From GWB2-37-7 sp942492835 (GTDB lineage Bacteria > Bacillota > Clostridia > Lutisporales > Lutisporaceae): a DNA stretch of 64,000 bases. Position 1 is the first letter of the stretch. The number at the start of each line of letters is the position of its first letter. Location: assembly GCA_942492835.1 (NCBI GenBank), contig OW818645.1, positions 1,116,001-1,180,000 of the forward strand. The letters are read 5' to 3'. The translations under genes were made by a program, and so were the position numbers. The notes beneath the pieces were generated by a model. The model made no database searches. It saw nothing but the letters and a program-made list of their open reading frames with translations, and had not been told where the DNA came from. Below, one piece after another: positions 17,516-24,565 of this stretch.

Positions 17516-18043
17516 TCAGCATTTCCAATCGATTTTCGCCGGGTTTGGCTCGTTCTCCACGGCAACGGCATACAGGGCTGCTTCCATGCGTCCGCACTCC
17601 TCGGCGGCGCATTGCTCGATTTGATTCCATGTCACGTCCGTTCCGAGCCGGTCATAAGCGACTGCAAGTGCTCCATAAAAGGCAAGCCCTATGCAATGCT
17701 GTGCAGAATGAATGGTCGATGCGCTTTGACCGACTGTCCTTGCCGCTGCCTGTGCAACAGGATTTCCGTCCGCTTCGCGGGCAGCTGCATGGCACTCGAG
17801 GATTGCCGCTTTTGCTTGCGGCAGTTTGATTGCCCCCGACAGCCACTCACGGGCGGCATTCAGTGAGTTTTGTGGACGTTGATCGTCTGGGTAATGCTTG
17901 CTCCAGAGAGGCAATATTACCCTCTCGGAATAGTCAACCGCCCAATGTGCAAGCGTTGCCTTGCTCTGCGTTTCAATTAATTTCATAAGCGACTGAATAT
18001 AAGGCGCCTTCCAGTCACTTAACATCTTTCTTGCTTTTGGCAT
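17516..18043 (-). CDS. Imm5-like putative immunity protein
   Basis: 175 aa, alanine-rich and helical. The pattern YSERVILPLWSKHYPDDQRP, then NSLNAAREWLSG, AILECHAAAREADGNPVAQAA and STIHSAQHCIGLAFYGALA matches the Imm5-like immunity family associated with polymorphic toxins. AGGAGGG lies before the ATG. G+C content is clearly above the surrounding AT-rich DNA, pointing to recent transfer. No cognate toxin gene is visible on either side, so it may be an orphan that protects against neighbours' toxins. The function is known only by family prediction. Confidence 0.65.
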   Translation of the reverse strand: MPKARKMLSDWKAPYIQSLMKLIETQSKATLAHWAVDYSERVILPLWSKHYPDDQRPQNSLNAAREWLSGAIKLPQAKAAILECHAAAREADGNPVAQAAARTVGQSASTIHSAQHCIGLAFYGALAVAYDRLGTDVTWNQIEQCAAEECGRMEAALYAVAVENEPNPAKIDWKC

Positions 18044-18059
18044 ACTTACCCTCCTAAAA

Positions 18060-18089
18060 TCAAAAGGGACGGTTCTTTTTGCTTCTTTC
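18060..18089. repeat. REP-B end, 3' side of RAYT-2
   Basis: Sequence AAAAGGGACGGTTCTTTTTG followed by CTTC. It is the inverted partner of the copy at 20829-20858, so the two bracket the RAYT-2/group II intron unit. Confidence 0.75.
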
Positions 18090-18100
18090 CCCTTCCCTCT

Positions 18101-18883
18101 TCAGTCTTCCTTCAAGCTGGCTTTGTGGACTGCACTATTACTTATTTCTAAAAGATTTGCAATCTGCCTATGGGTTAACCTACTATCCTTTATCAGATTT
18201 TGAATCAACTCACCTAAATAAACTTGATTTTTTATAATCTGTCCTCTTTCTCTTAATCCCTTTTGCCTAAAATATGTCTCTATAATCTCCTGTCCCCTAT
18301 CAAGTCTCTCTTTCTCAATATCCTCTTTCATATCCATATACTCATTACCATCTTTTTGCCTATGAAATTCAGCAAATTGGTCTTGATTATCTGAAAAATA
18401 TCCTAGTATAAACTTTTTTTGTTGATATTTAATTAATACATTTTCATTAATATACTCTGTATAACTACTCCATATATAATCTTCAGGAGACTTAACCATT
18501 TTTGCCTTTACAGGATTGTTATGAACATATCTAATAACCTGTAATAAATATTTATCATCTGTAATAATCTCACTTTTATATCTATCTTGGAAAACATGTC
18601 CTATTCTATTCTGCTGTAAGTTAAAGCTCATTGCATACTTTATATTAATTCCCCTAATAGCTTTTACCAAATTATTCAGCTCTGCTTTAATTACAATATG
18701 AACATGGTTATCCATAAGACAATAAGCTGCAACCTCAATTAATTGCTCTTCTTCTTGTTTTTTTAAGCAATCAAGGAATAACCTTTTTTGCTCATCTTTA
18801 CTGAAAATATTTTCTCTATTGTTTCCTCTAAGCATTATATGATAATAGTTTGTCGGACTTTGAACTCTAGCCTGTCTGGGCAT
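18101..18883 (-). CDS. REP-associated tyrosine transposase (RAYT-2)
   Basis: 260 aa. A Y1/HUH transposase distinct from RAYT-1: signature PTNYYHIMLRGNNRENIF at the N-terminus, HUH pair in MDNHVHIVIK near residue 60, NIKYAMSFNLQQN with the candidate catalytic Tyr near residue 88, then RIGHVFQDRYKSE and YVHNNPVKAKM. A C-terminal helix-turn-helix (RLTHRQIANLLEISNSAVH) closes it. REP-B ends bracket the unit. Several internally deleted copies of the same gene occur at 29.5, 30.8 and 32.7 kb, so the family has been active. A group II intron now separates the start codon from its likely promoter. Confidence 0.9.
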   Translation of the reverse strand: MPRQARVQSPTNYYHIMLRGNNRENIFSKDEQKRLFLDCLKKQEEEQLIEVAAYCLMDNHVHIVIKAELNNLVKAIRGINIKYAMSFNLQQNRIGHVFQDRYKSEIITDDKYLLQVIRYVHNNPVKAKMVKSPEDYIWSSYTEYINENVLIKYQQKKFILGYFSDNQDQFAEFHRQKDGNEYMDMKEDIEKERLDRGQEIIETYFRQKGLRERGQIIKNQVYLGELIQNLIKDSRLTHRQIANLLEISNSAVHKASLKED

Positions 18884-18958
18884 TTATATGTCGAGTAGAC
18901 GCTCGACTTTCACCTCTCTTTTCTTAATAGTGAGCGGGTTAAGTCTATCGCCCCTCAC

Positions 18959-18993
18959 AGAACCCAACGTGCCCTACTAAGGCATTAGGCTCT
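18959..18993 (-). ncRNA. Group II intron domain V
   Basis: 35-nt hairpin: AGAGCCTA pairs with TGGGTTCT (two G-U pairs), upper stem TGCC/GGCA with the loop TTAGTA. Length and layout fit catalytic domain V; domain VI follows toward 18890. Confidence 0.75.
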
Positions 18994-19009
18994 TCATATA
19001 TTTCTTACA

Positions 19010-20551
19010 TTAAGTCCAAATATCAGCATAAATCTTGGGTTGAACTATTGGATGTTTTATAAGCAATTTCTTATAACGACTCCAACTCAGATATGCTCTT
19101 TGACTTCTTCTTGTTAGTACTTTATATAAGGCTACCCTTACAAACCTGTAGAATTTGAGTAATCCTTGAAAGTTGCCCGATACACCGTAGTATGCATAAT
19201 GTCCACTTAGTTTCTTATTGAGCAGTTCTATAGTGTCAGATGGCTTTCCATGAATATTTTCTCTAAGCCATTCCTTGACACTTTTCTTCTTCGCTTGCAG
19301 TTTCTTTCTACTTGTACGGTGCTCCACTCTATACTTACCTGTTCTTGTTTCACCGTTGATGTGTGTAAAACCAAGAAAGTCAAATGTTTCTGTCCTTTCG
19401 TTTGTACTATTTTGTTTTGCAAATCTTCCAAAACGAATTATTTTACTCTTATCATTTGCCAATTCAAGTCCAAATCTCCGTAGCCTTTCCGCAAGTGCTT
19501 TGTAGAATGATTCTGCTTCACTTTGATGTTGGAAGAAGCAAACAAAATCATCAGCGTATTTCACAATGTGTGCTTCCCCCTTGCTACTCTTCTTTACTAC
19601 TCTTTCAAACCACATGTCCAGAACATAGTGTAGATAGACATTTGCACATACCGGAGAGATAAGTCCACCCTGCGGTGTTCCTTTGTCACTCTCATAAAAT
19701 TTTATGTCATCCATGATTCCAGATTTTAGAAACCTCTTAGTGTATCGCAGAAAGTTCTTATCTTGGACATCATGTTCAAGGAATTTCATCAGCCATTCAT
19801 AGTTTACATTATCAAAGAATCCTTTAATATCTGCATCTACTACAAAGTTTACTTTCTTTGTCATAATTATCTGATTTACTTCTCTGATTGCTTGATGACA
19901 GCTTTTACCTTTCCTAAATCCATATGAAAACTCATAGAACTTGCCTTCATAGATTCGGTCAAGTATCTTCCTCATAACTCCTTGAATTAGCTTATCTTCA
20001 TATGCAGGTATTCCCAGTGGTCTTAATTTACCACTTCCTGCCTTTGGAATGTATGTCCTTCTAACTGGTTGTGGTTTATAGCTAAAGGTTTTCATTTTAT
20101 TGAGAAGCTTGTCAATATTATCTTCTAGATGCTCTTCATATTCCTCTTTGCTGACTCCATCTACACCGCTTGCTTTCCCACTTTTCTGTCTTCTGTGTTC
20201 TTCAGTTAAGCTATGCTTATTGACATAGTGCATAATAGTCTGTACCTTTTCATGCTTCTTTGCCTGTAATGCTATTCCTTCAAACTCATTTACCATCTTT
20301 TCCGTCACCTCCAGTGTGACTGATGTTTTGCTCTTGGAGCGATTTATATGTTTGCCCCTTTCCTCCACCTTCGTTACAGGTTTCATAGGTACTATGAGCA
20401 AATCCGACTCCTTGTAAATCATTTCCTCCACCTTAGACAAAATGCTCCTTGTGTGGAAGATACTCTTTTCAGAGAATATGCAAGGTCTCGCAGGTATGCC
20501 GTGACTAATTATCTCGTGCTCGCCGTGCTCTAAGACCCCGATGGAACCCAT
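19010..20551 (-). CDS. ltrA: Group II intron reverse transcriptase/maturase
   Basis: 513 aa encoded in intron domain IV. An unusual basic N-terminal extension (1-100) precedes the reverse transcriptase domain at about 105-400: SGKASGVDGVSKEEYEEH, KLRPLGIPAYEDKLIQG, FVVDADIKGFFDNV, GTPQGGLISPVCANVYL and the catalytic YADDFV. A maturase (X) domain follows to the C-terminus (LNKKLSGHYAYYGVSGNF, FYRFVRVALYKVLTRRSQ). No HNH endonuclease domain is visible after it. It helps the intron RNA fold and copies it during retrohoming. The frame is intact, so the intron may still be mobile. Confidence 0.93.
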   Translation of the reverse strand: MGSIGVLEHGEHEIISHGIPARPCIFSEKSIFHTRSILSKVEEMIYKESDLLIVPMKPVTKVEERGKHINRSKSKTSVTLEVTEKMVNEFEGIALQAKKHEKVQTIMHYVNKHSLTEEHRRQKSGKASGVDGVSKEEYEEHLEDNIDKLLNKMKTFSYKPQPVRRTYIPKAGSGKLRPLGIPAYEDKLIQGVMRKILDRIYEGKFYEFSYGFRKGKSCHQAIREVNQIIMTKKVNFVVDADIKGFFDNVNYEWLMKFLEHDVQDKNFLRYTKRFLKSGIMDDIKFYESDKGTPQGGLISPVCANVYLHYVLDMWFERVVKKSSKGEAHIVKYADDFVCFFQHQSEAESFYKALAERLRRFGLELANDKSKIIRFGRFAKQNSTNERTETFDFLGFTHINGETRTGKYRVEHRTSRKKLQAKKKSVKEWLRENIHGKPSDTIELLNKKLSGHYAYYGVSGNFQGLLKFYRFVRVALYKVLTRRSQRAYLSWSRYKKLLIKHPIVQPKIYADIWT

Positions 20552-20828
20552 TTGTTCTTGCCATTATTGACCAAATGTTATTGCTTGCTGCCGAGGTGAG
20601 GACATCAGCTTCCATATTATATATACTAACGGGATTCAATCACTTCACGCTTTTGCATTACGGCTCTCACTGTTTCCTGCCTACGCTTAAACCTCGTCTC
20701 ACGACTTCGGCTCCAAGGCTGGATACTGGCGACTGGCTATGTCTTACCAGGTCGGCTTCTCACCGACTATATTCACGACACCGAACTGCCGCACCACCTC
20801 AGAAGTATTATATCATTTTTTCATGAAT

Positions 20829-20858
20829 AAAGCAAAAAGAACCGTCCCCTTTGCTTTT
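20829..20858. repeat. REP-B end, 5' side of RAYT-2
   Basis: AAAGCAAAAAGAACCGTCCC followed by CTTTGCTTTT; inverted relative to 18060-18089. On the minus strand a TGATATAAT box (possible extended -10) lies between this end and the group II intron. Confidence 0.75.
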
Positions 20859-20863
20859 AAATA

Positions 20864-20901
20864 TCGCCACTAAATCTGTTTAAGTACAGTTTTAGTGGCG
20901 A
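20864..20901 (-). terminator. Hairpin after the transporter gene
   Basis: Arms TCGCCACTAAA and TTTAGTGGCGA, 35 nt past the stop of the DASS transporter. Likely end of the glycyl-radical operon. Confidence 0.6.
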
Positions 20902-20935
20902 CAAACGGTTTAATCTTCTTTTATTTCATTCTTTG

Positions 20936-22321
20936 TTACACTAATCCAAATAAAATCCATAAAGGATACATCACAACAATAAATCCAATAATCATAATCA
21001 CAGCTTTCAAACCTTCCTGCTTGACGAAATCTTTCATTGGCATCATGCCGTATGAATACATAATCAGGTTTCCTGCTGATTCATAAGGTAATATTAATAT
21101 TTCACATGAGTACAACAGAATCATAACCACAGCTATCGGACTAATTCCCAATGACACAGCCATTTGTGCAAACGGAAGTGAGAGACCACCTAACATTGCA
21201 AACGGTGTCATAAAGAAATTGGCAATTATTCCAAAGAGCATGAATGCGATGCATGCAACCAGAGGGCTCTTTCCAGAAAGCATCGGCACGGCGATATTCG
21301 TCAGGAACTCTCCGAATCCAACCTCAGCACCAACAACTCCAATTCCAAGGCAGGCTGACACAAAGAAAACCATGGGGAAATTAAGCCTTCCGATTGTTTT
21401 GTTGTCACCAAGCTCAATTCCCGGCATGAACATCAGAAATGGAATGGACATAAATCCATATGCTGCCGGAAGTCCGGTAAATCTTGCTGTAAACAGATAC
21501 ACAAGTAAAAGCACAATCATTACAACTGCTTTTTTCTCTTTGCTGCTCATTTTCCCCAGCTCTTTATATTTTTCATTAAAAAGCTCTCTGCCGAACTTCA
21601 TATCCATTTTCTTTGTTTTGTAAACTTTCATAAGAATAAGAAGGGTCAGGGCATACAAGACAACACTAAATCCATTGTATATAAATGTTGAGAGCATTGT
21701 CATACTATAATCCGGTATAAACTTTCTTATTGATGTCTCAATGATAGCGTAGTAGCCTGGATAATACATAAATATTGTAGCTCCAGTTGCGCCTATTGTT
21801 CCGGCAAAGCACACCAAAGACGATTCCCTTGAAGGTTTCAGGTCCATCGCTTTACACACACCAAATACCAGTGCACTGGCAACAAGCCATCCATAACAAA
21901 ATGTAATCATGTTCAGAATAATTCCAATAAAGAAACATCCGAATACGGCACCGCCGTAGGTTCCACCACATTTACTTATTACATAGTAGGCAATACGTTT
22001 CAACAGACCGCACTCATCTAATACATTACTAAAAATAAGTCCACCCAGAACCATCCAGACCGTTGTACTTGTCCATGACCCAAAAGCGGTTGCAATCGGA
22101 ACAATTCCACTAATCATATATAATGACGGAAGAAGAATAGCTGAAACCAGCAACGGAAGCAGCTCAAATGCAATGATCAGAATCACAAACAAAGAAATCA
22201 TAAAAAACATCTTCAGACTATCTGTAAAATCTCCCGAAACCGGAACAAAAGCAATGATTACCGGAACCAATATGCTCATTAGCCAACCAATCAGTTTTTT
22301 CTTATCTACCCTAGTATTCAT
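20936..22321 (-). CDS. DASS/SLC13-family anion:Na+ symporter
   Basis: 461 aa with about 11-12 hydrophobic segments. Family features include MVLGGLIFSNVLDECGLLKRIA, TIGATGATIFMYYPGYY near residue 175 and FFMTPFAMLGGLSLPFAQMA near residue 370, the paired re-entrant-loop regions of divalent-anion transporters. It imports dicarboxylates or other small organic anions with sodium. It is the last gene of the glycyl-radical enzyme cluster, so it probably brings in that enzyme's substrate, which would then be an anion (for example a sulfonate or carboxylate) rather than glycerol. Substrate assignment is inference. Confidence 0.8.
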   Translation of the reverse strand: MNTRVDKKKLIGWLMSILVPVIIAFVPVSGDFTDSLKMFFMISLFVILIIAFELLPLLVSAILLPSLYMISGIVPIATAFGSWTSTTVWMVLGGLIFSNVLDECGLLKRIAYYVISKCGGTYGGAVFGCFFIGIILNMITFCYGWLVASALVFGVCKAMDLKPSRESSLVCFAGTIGATGATIFMYYPGYYAIIETSIRKFIPDYSMTMLSTFIYNGFSVVLYALTLLILMKVYKTKKMDMKFGRELFNEKYKELGKMSSKEKKAVVMIVLLLVYLFTARFTGLPAAYGFMSIPFLMFMPGIELGDNKTIGRLNFPMVFFVSACLGIGVVGAEVGFGEFLTNIAVPMLSGKSPLVACIAFMLFGIIANFFMTPFAMLGGLSLPFAQMAVSLGISPIAVVMILLYSCEILILPYESAGNLIMYSYGMMPMKDFVKQEGLKAVIMIIGFIVVMYPLWILFGLV

Positions 22322-22396
22322 TTTCTTATCTCCTCCTCACATATCTCACTTGTACAGTTTGTCTTTTTTTTGTCAATCCTTGAGCCAAAAATGCAC

Positions 22397-22430
22397 CCTA
22401 GATGTCTAGAAAATCTCCTAAACATCTAGG
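22397..22430. promoter_or_regulatory. 9-bp hairpin between iron ADH and transporter
   Basis: Arms CCTAGATGT and ACATCTAGG with a 16-nt loop. No clear T-run, so it may be an mRNA-stability or partial-terminator element inside the operon. Confidence 0.4.
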
Positions 22431-22453
22431 ATGTCTTTTATAACAAGCCTGTT

Positions 22454-23602
22454 TTATAATGCTTTCTTGTAAAGTTCGATAATATCTTTCAGATTCGACT
22501 GTCTTGGGTTTGCTGGTATGTTACCACTCTTCATAGCATCCTTTGCCATATCTGGAATCATCTCTTCTTTGACTCCTACTTCTGAAAGTGATTTTGGGAT
22601 TCCCAAATCTGCATTCAACTTTTTGATCTCTTCCACAAGCATCTCTGGTTTAAAACCATCTAATACTTCGTTACCTTCACGTATATAATTATAAATCACT
22701 TCATAACGTCCGTGATCAGCAAGCGCATTATACTCGACAATTGTTGGAAGAAGAATGGAATTTGCAACACCATGTGGAACATTGAAAAATGCACTTACTG
22801 GATGGCTCATGGCATGTACATTTCCAAGTCTTGCCCATGCAAATGCGATTCCTGCAAAATTACATCCTGCCATCATTGCACATGCAGCTTCTTCATCTTT
22901 TCTGTTTGCTACAAACCGACGTATATTTCCACCGATTAATTCCATTGCTTTTTCAGCCATTGCATCTGAAAATGGAGACGCATTTGTTGAGATATATGCT
23001 TCTAGTGCATGAATCAGTGCATCTATACCACAGGAAGCAGCAATTGATGCGGGTGCTGTCATAATCAGTTCTGGATCCAAAACTGCATATTTAGGAAGAA
23101 TTTCATAACTAAATACTGACAACTTATAATTTCTAGATTCATCTGTGATTACGGCAGAAGCTGTTGCCTCACTTCCTGTTCCTGCAGTTGTAGGAATTGC
23201 AATCATCGGTACAATTGATCCCGGAACTTTATAATTTCCTTCATAATCTGTAATTTTTCCGCCATAATTAGCAAGTACTCCTACGGCTTTTGCCACGTCC
23301 ATTGGACTTCCTCCACCAAGAGCGACAATACTTGTTGCGCCACATTCTTTATAGAGTGCAGTAGCTTCATTTACAATGTCTACTGTTGGATTTGGCTTTA
23401 CTTCCAGATAAGTTGTGCATTTGATTTCTCCAGCTTCAATAATATCCTGAACTTTCTTTACAACGCCGATACTTTCCAGACCATGGTCAGAAATCAAAAA
23501 AACATGCTCTGACTGATTCTCTTTCAGTATTTCTGGAAGTTTTTTTAAACTTCCCATTCCAAATTCAATATTTTGTGGTATCTTAAAGCGAAAATCTTTC
23601 AT
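22454..23602 (-). CDS. Iron-containing alcohol dehydrogenase (aldehyde reductase)
   Basis: 382 aa, full family length. NAD-binding GGGSPMDVAKAVG lies near residues 97-109 and PTTAGTGSEAT near 138. The iron ligands expected for the family are all visible: Asp194, His198, His263 and His277 (GIDALIHA, NVHAMSHP, PHGVAN). It reduces aldehydes to alcohols with NADH. Sitting beside a glycyl radical enzyme and a TauE exporter, it probably reduces the aldehyde that enzyme makes and so regenerates NAD+, as 3-sulfopropionaldehyde or sulfoacetaldehyde reductases and 1,3-propanediol dehydrogenase do. GGAGGAG precedes the ATG. Exact substrate not readable. Confidence 0.9.
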   Translation of the reverse strand: MKDFRFKIPQNIEFGMGSLKKLPEILKENQSEHVFLISDHGLESIGVVKKVQDIIEAGEIKCTTYLEVKPNPTVDIVNEATALYKECGATSIVALGGGSPMDVAKAVGVLANYGGKITDYEGNYKVPGSIVPMIAIPTTAGTGSEATASAVITDESRNYKLSVFSYEILPKYAVLDPELIMTAPASIAASCGIDALIHALEAYISTNASPFSDAMAEKAMELIGGNIRRFVANRKDEEAACAMMAGCNFAGIAFAWARLGNVHAMSHPVSAFFNVPHGVANSILLPTIVEYNALADHGRYEVIYNYIREGNEVLDGFKPEMLVEEIKKLNADLGIPKSLSEVGVKEEMIPDMAKDAMKSGNIPANPRQSNLKDIIELYKKAL

Positions 23603-23622
23603 TATTCTTCTCCTCCTTAAAA

Positions 23623-23655
23623 ATGGGTGAACTTTCCAGATGAGAGTCCACCCAT
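23623..23655 (-). terminator. Intercistronic attenuator-like hairpin
   Basis: ATGGGTG and CACCCAT arms with an extra ACT/AGT pair after a one-base mismatch; on the minus strand it is followed by TTTTT and then the GGAGGAG of the alcohol dehydrogenase gene. Likely reduces read-through from the exporter gene. Confidence 0.5.
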
Positions 23656-23713
23656 GAAACCTCTAAAAATTATCTTCAGATTTTATCACTACTTTGATAA
23701 AGAGCTATTTCTT

Positions 23714-24499
23714 TTATAAAACTGCCATCAGATTGGTGATTAGCATACTACCACCTACGAACAATAATACGCAATATACAATACGTAAGAACTGCTCACG
23801 GTTGATTTTTTTCAGGAATGCCATACCAACGAAGAATCCAATAGCGGCCATAGGAAGACCAATGCCCAGTGAGCTAAACAAACGAGGAGTCCATGCACCC
23901 TTTAAGTACTGATTAAAAGCATTATATGTGTTGAGAACAATCCATACCATATTCATAGTATTACGGAATTTTTCTTTTTCCTTTACTGCTGAAATTGTAT
24001 ATACAGTGATTAAAGGACCGCCGATGTTAAATGCACCATGAACAACTCCGCCTAATATGAGGCATCCGTAGCGTAAAAGCTTATTAACTGTTGTGTCTGG
24101 TGCTTCTTCTGTCTCTACTTTTTTCAGAACCAATGGCTTAATGATATATTTGTAAATATTTATTAATGCAATAAAGGTAACCATTGCGCCAATGCAGATT
24201 TTTGCAGTAGTGGGACTAATTTTATAAAACAAATAATTTCCTAATAAGATTCCTGGCGCACATAAAACTATAATTTTCAATAAGTCTTTCCAAGAAACCT
24301 CACGAAATGTTTTGACTCCCAGAAAGTACAGAAAAGGGAGTGTGATAAGCGTGCCATATGGCACACCCGTAGCTGTTCCTAGTAAACCGTTTGTAACAGG
24401 AGCTGCGATAACCGTACAGCCAAATCCTGTGCATCCCTGAACAAAAAAGCCAACAATCTGCATTAAACCAACAAGTATAAAATTAAAATCAAAGTTCAT
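23714..24499 (-). CDS. TauE/SafE-family permease (sulfite or sulfonate exporter)
   Basis: 261 aa, about 8 hydrophobic helices. The N-terminal stretch IVGFFVQGCTGFGCTVIAAP and the second-half repeat LILGGVVHGAFNIGGPLITV are the paired motifs of TauE/SafE transporters (DUF81), which export sulfite, sulfoacetate or similar sulfur anions. It lies between the glycyl radical enzyme and iron ADH genes on the same strand, so it belongs to that operon. This neighbour is the main reason to suspect an organosulfonate substrate. Other anions remain possible. Confidence 0.82.
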   Translation of the reverse strand: MNFDFNFILVGLMQIVGFFVQGCTGFGCTVIAAPVTNGLLGTATGVPYGTLITLPFLYFLGVKTFREVSWKDLLKIIVLCAPGILLGNYLFYKISPTTAKICIGAMVTFIALINIYKYIIKPLVLKKVETEEAPDTTVNKLLRYGCLILGGVVHGAFNIGGPLITVYTISAVKEKEKFRNTMNMVWIVLNTYNAFNQYLKGAWTPRLFSSLGIGLPMAAIGFFVGMAFLKKINREQFLRIVYCVLLFVGGSMLITNLMAVL

Positions 24500-24565
24500 A
24501 ATATTCCCTCCTGCATATATATTTTTATTCAGAACCTCAGACTCCGCTGTTTCAAATAAATGTAA

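Larger units (their letters stand above)
18890..20794 (-). mobile_element. Complete group II intron
   Basis: 1905 nt, boundaries set by comparison with intron-less copies of the same site near 29.90 kb and 32.88 kb. The 5' exon ends CTTCTGAGGTG, the intron begins GTGCGGCAG and ends CTACTCGAC, and the 3' exon is ATATAAATG (RAYT-2 start). Candidate EBS1 CACCTC (20593-20598) exactly matches IBS1 GAGGTG (20795-20800). Candidate EBS2 AGTAT (20623-20627) pairs with ATACT (20804-20808). It encodes its own maturase and a domain V. It should be spliced from the RAYT-2 transcript. Confidence 0.88.

Noticed and set aside
17516..18883. Immunity gene plus RAYT-2 as a toxin-immunity pair
   Set aside because: RAYT-2 is a clear HUH transposase bounded by its own REP-B ends, one of which separates the two genes.
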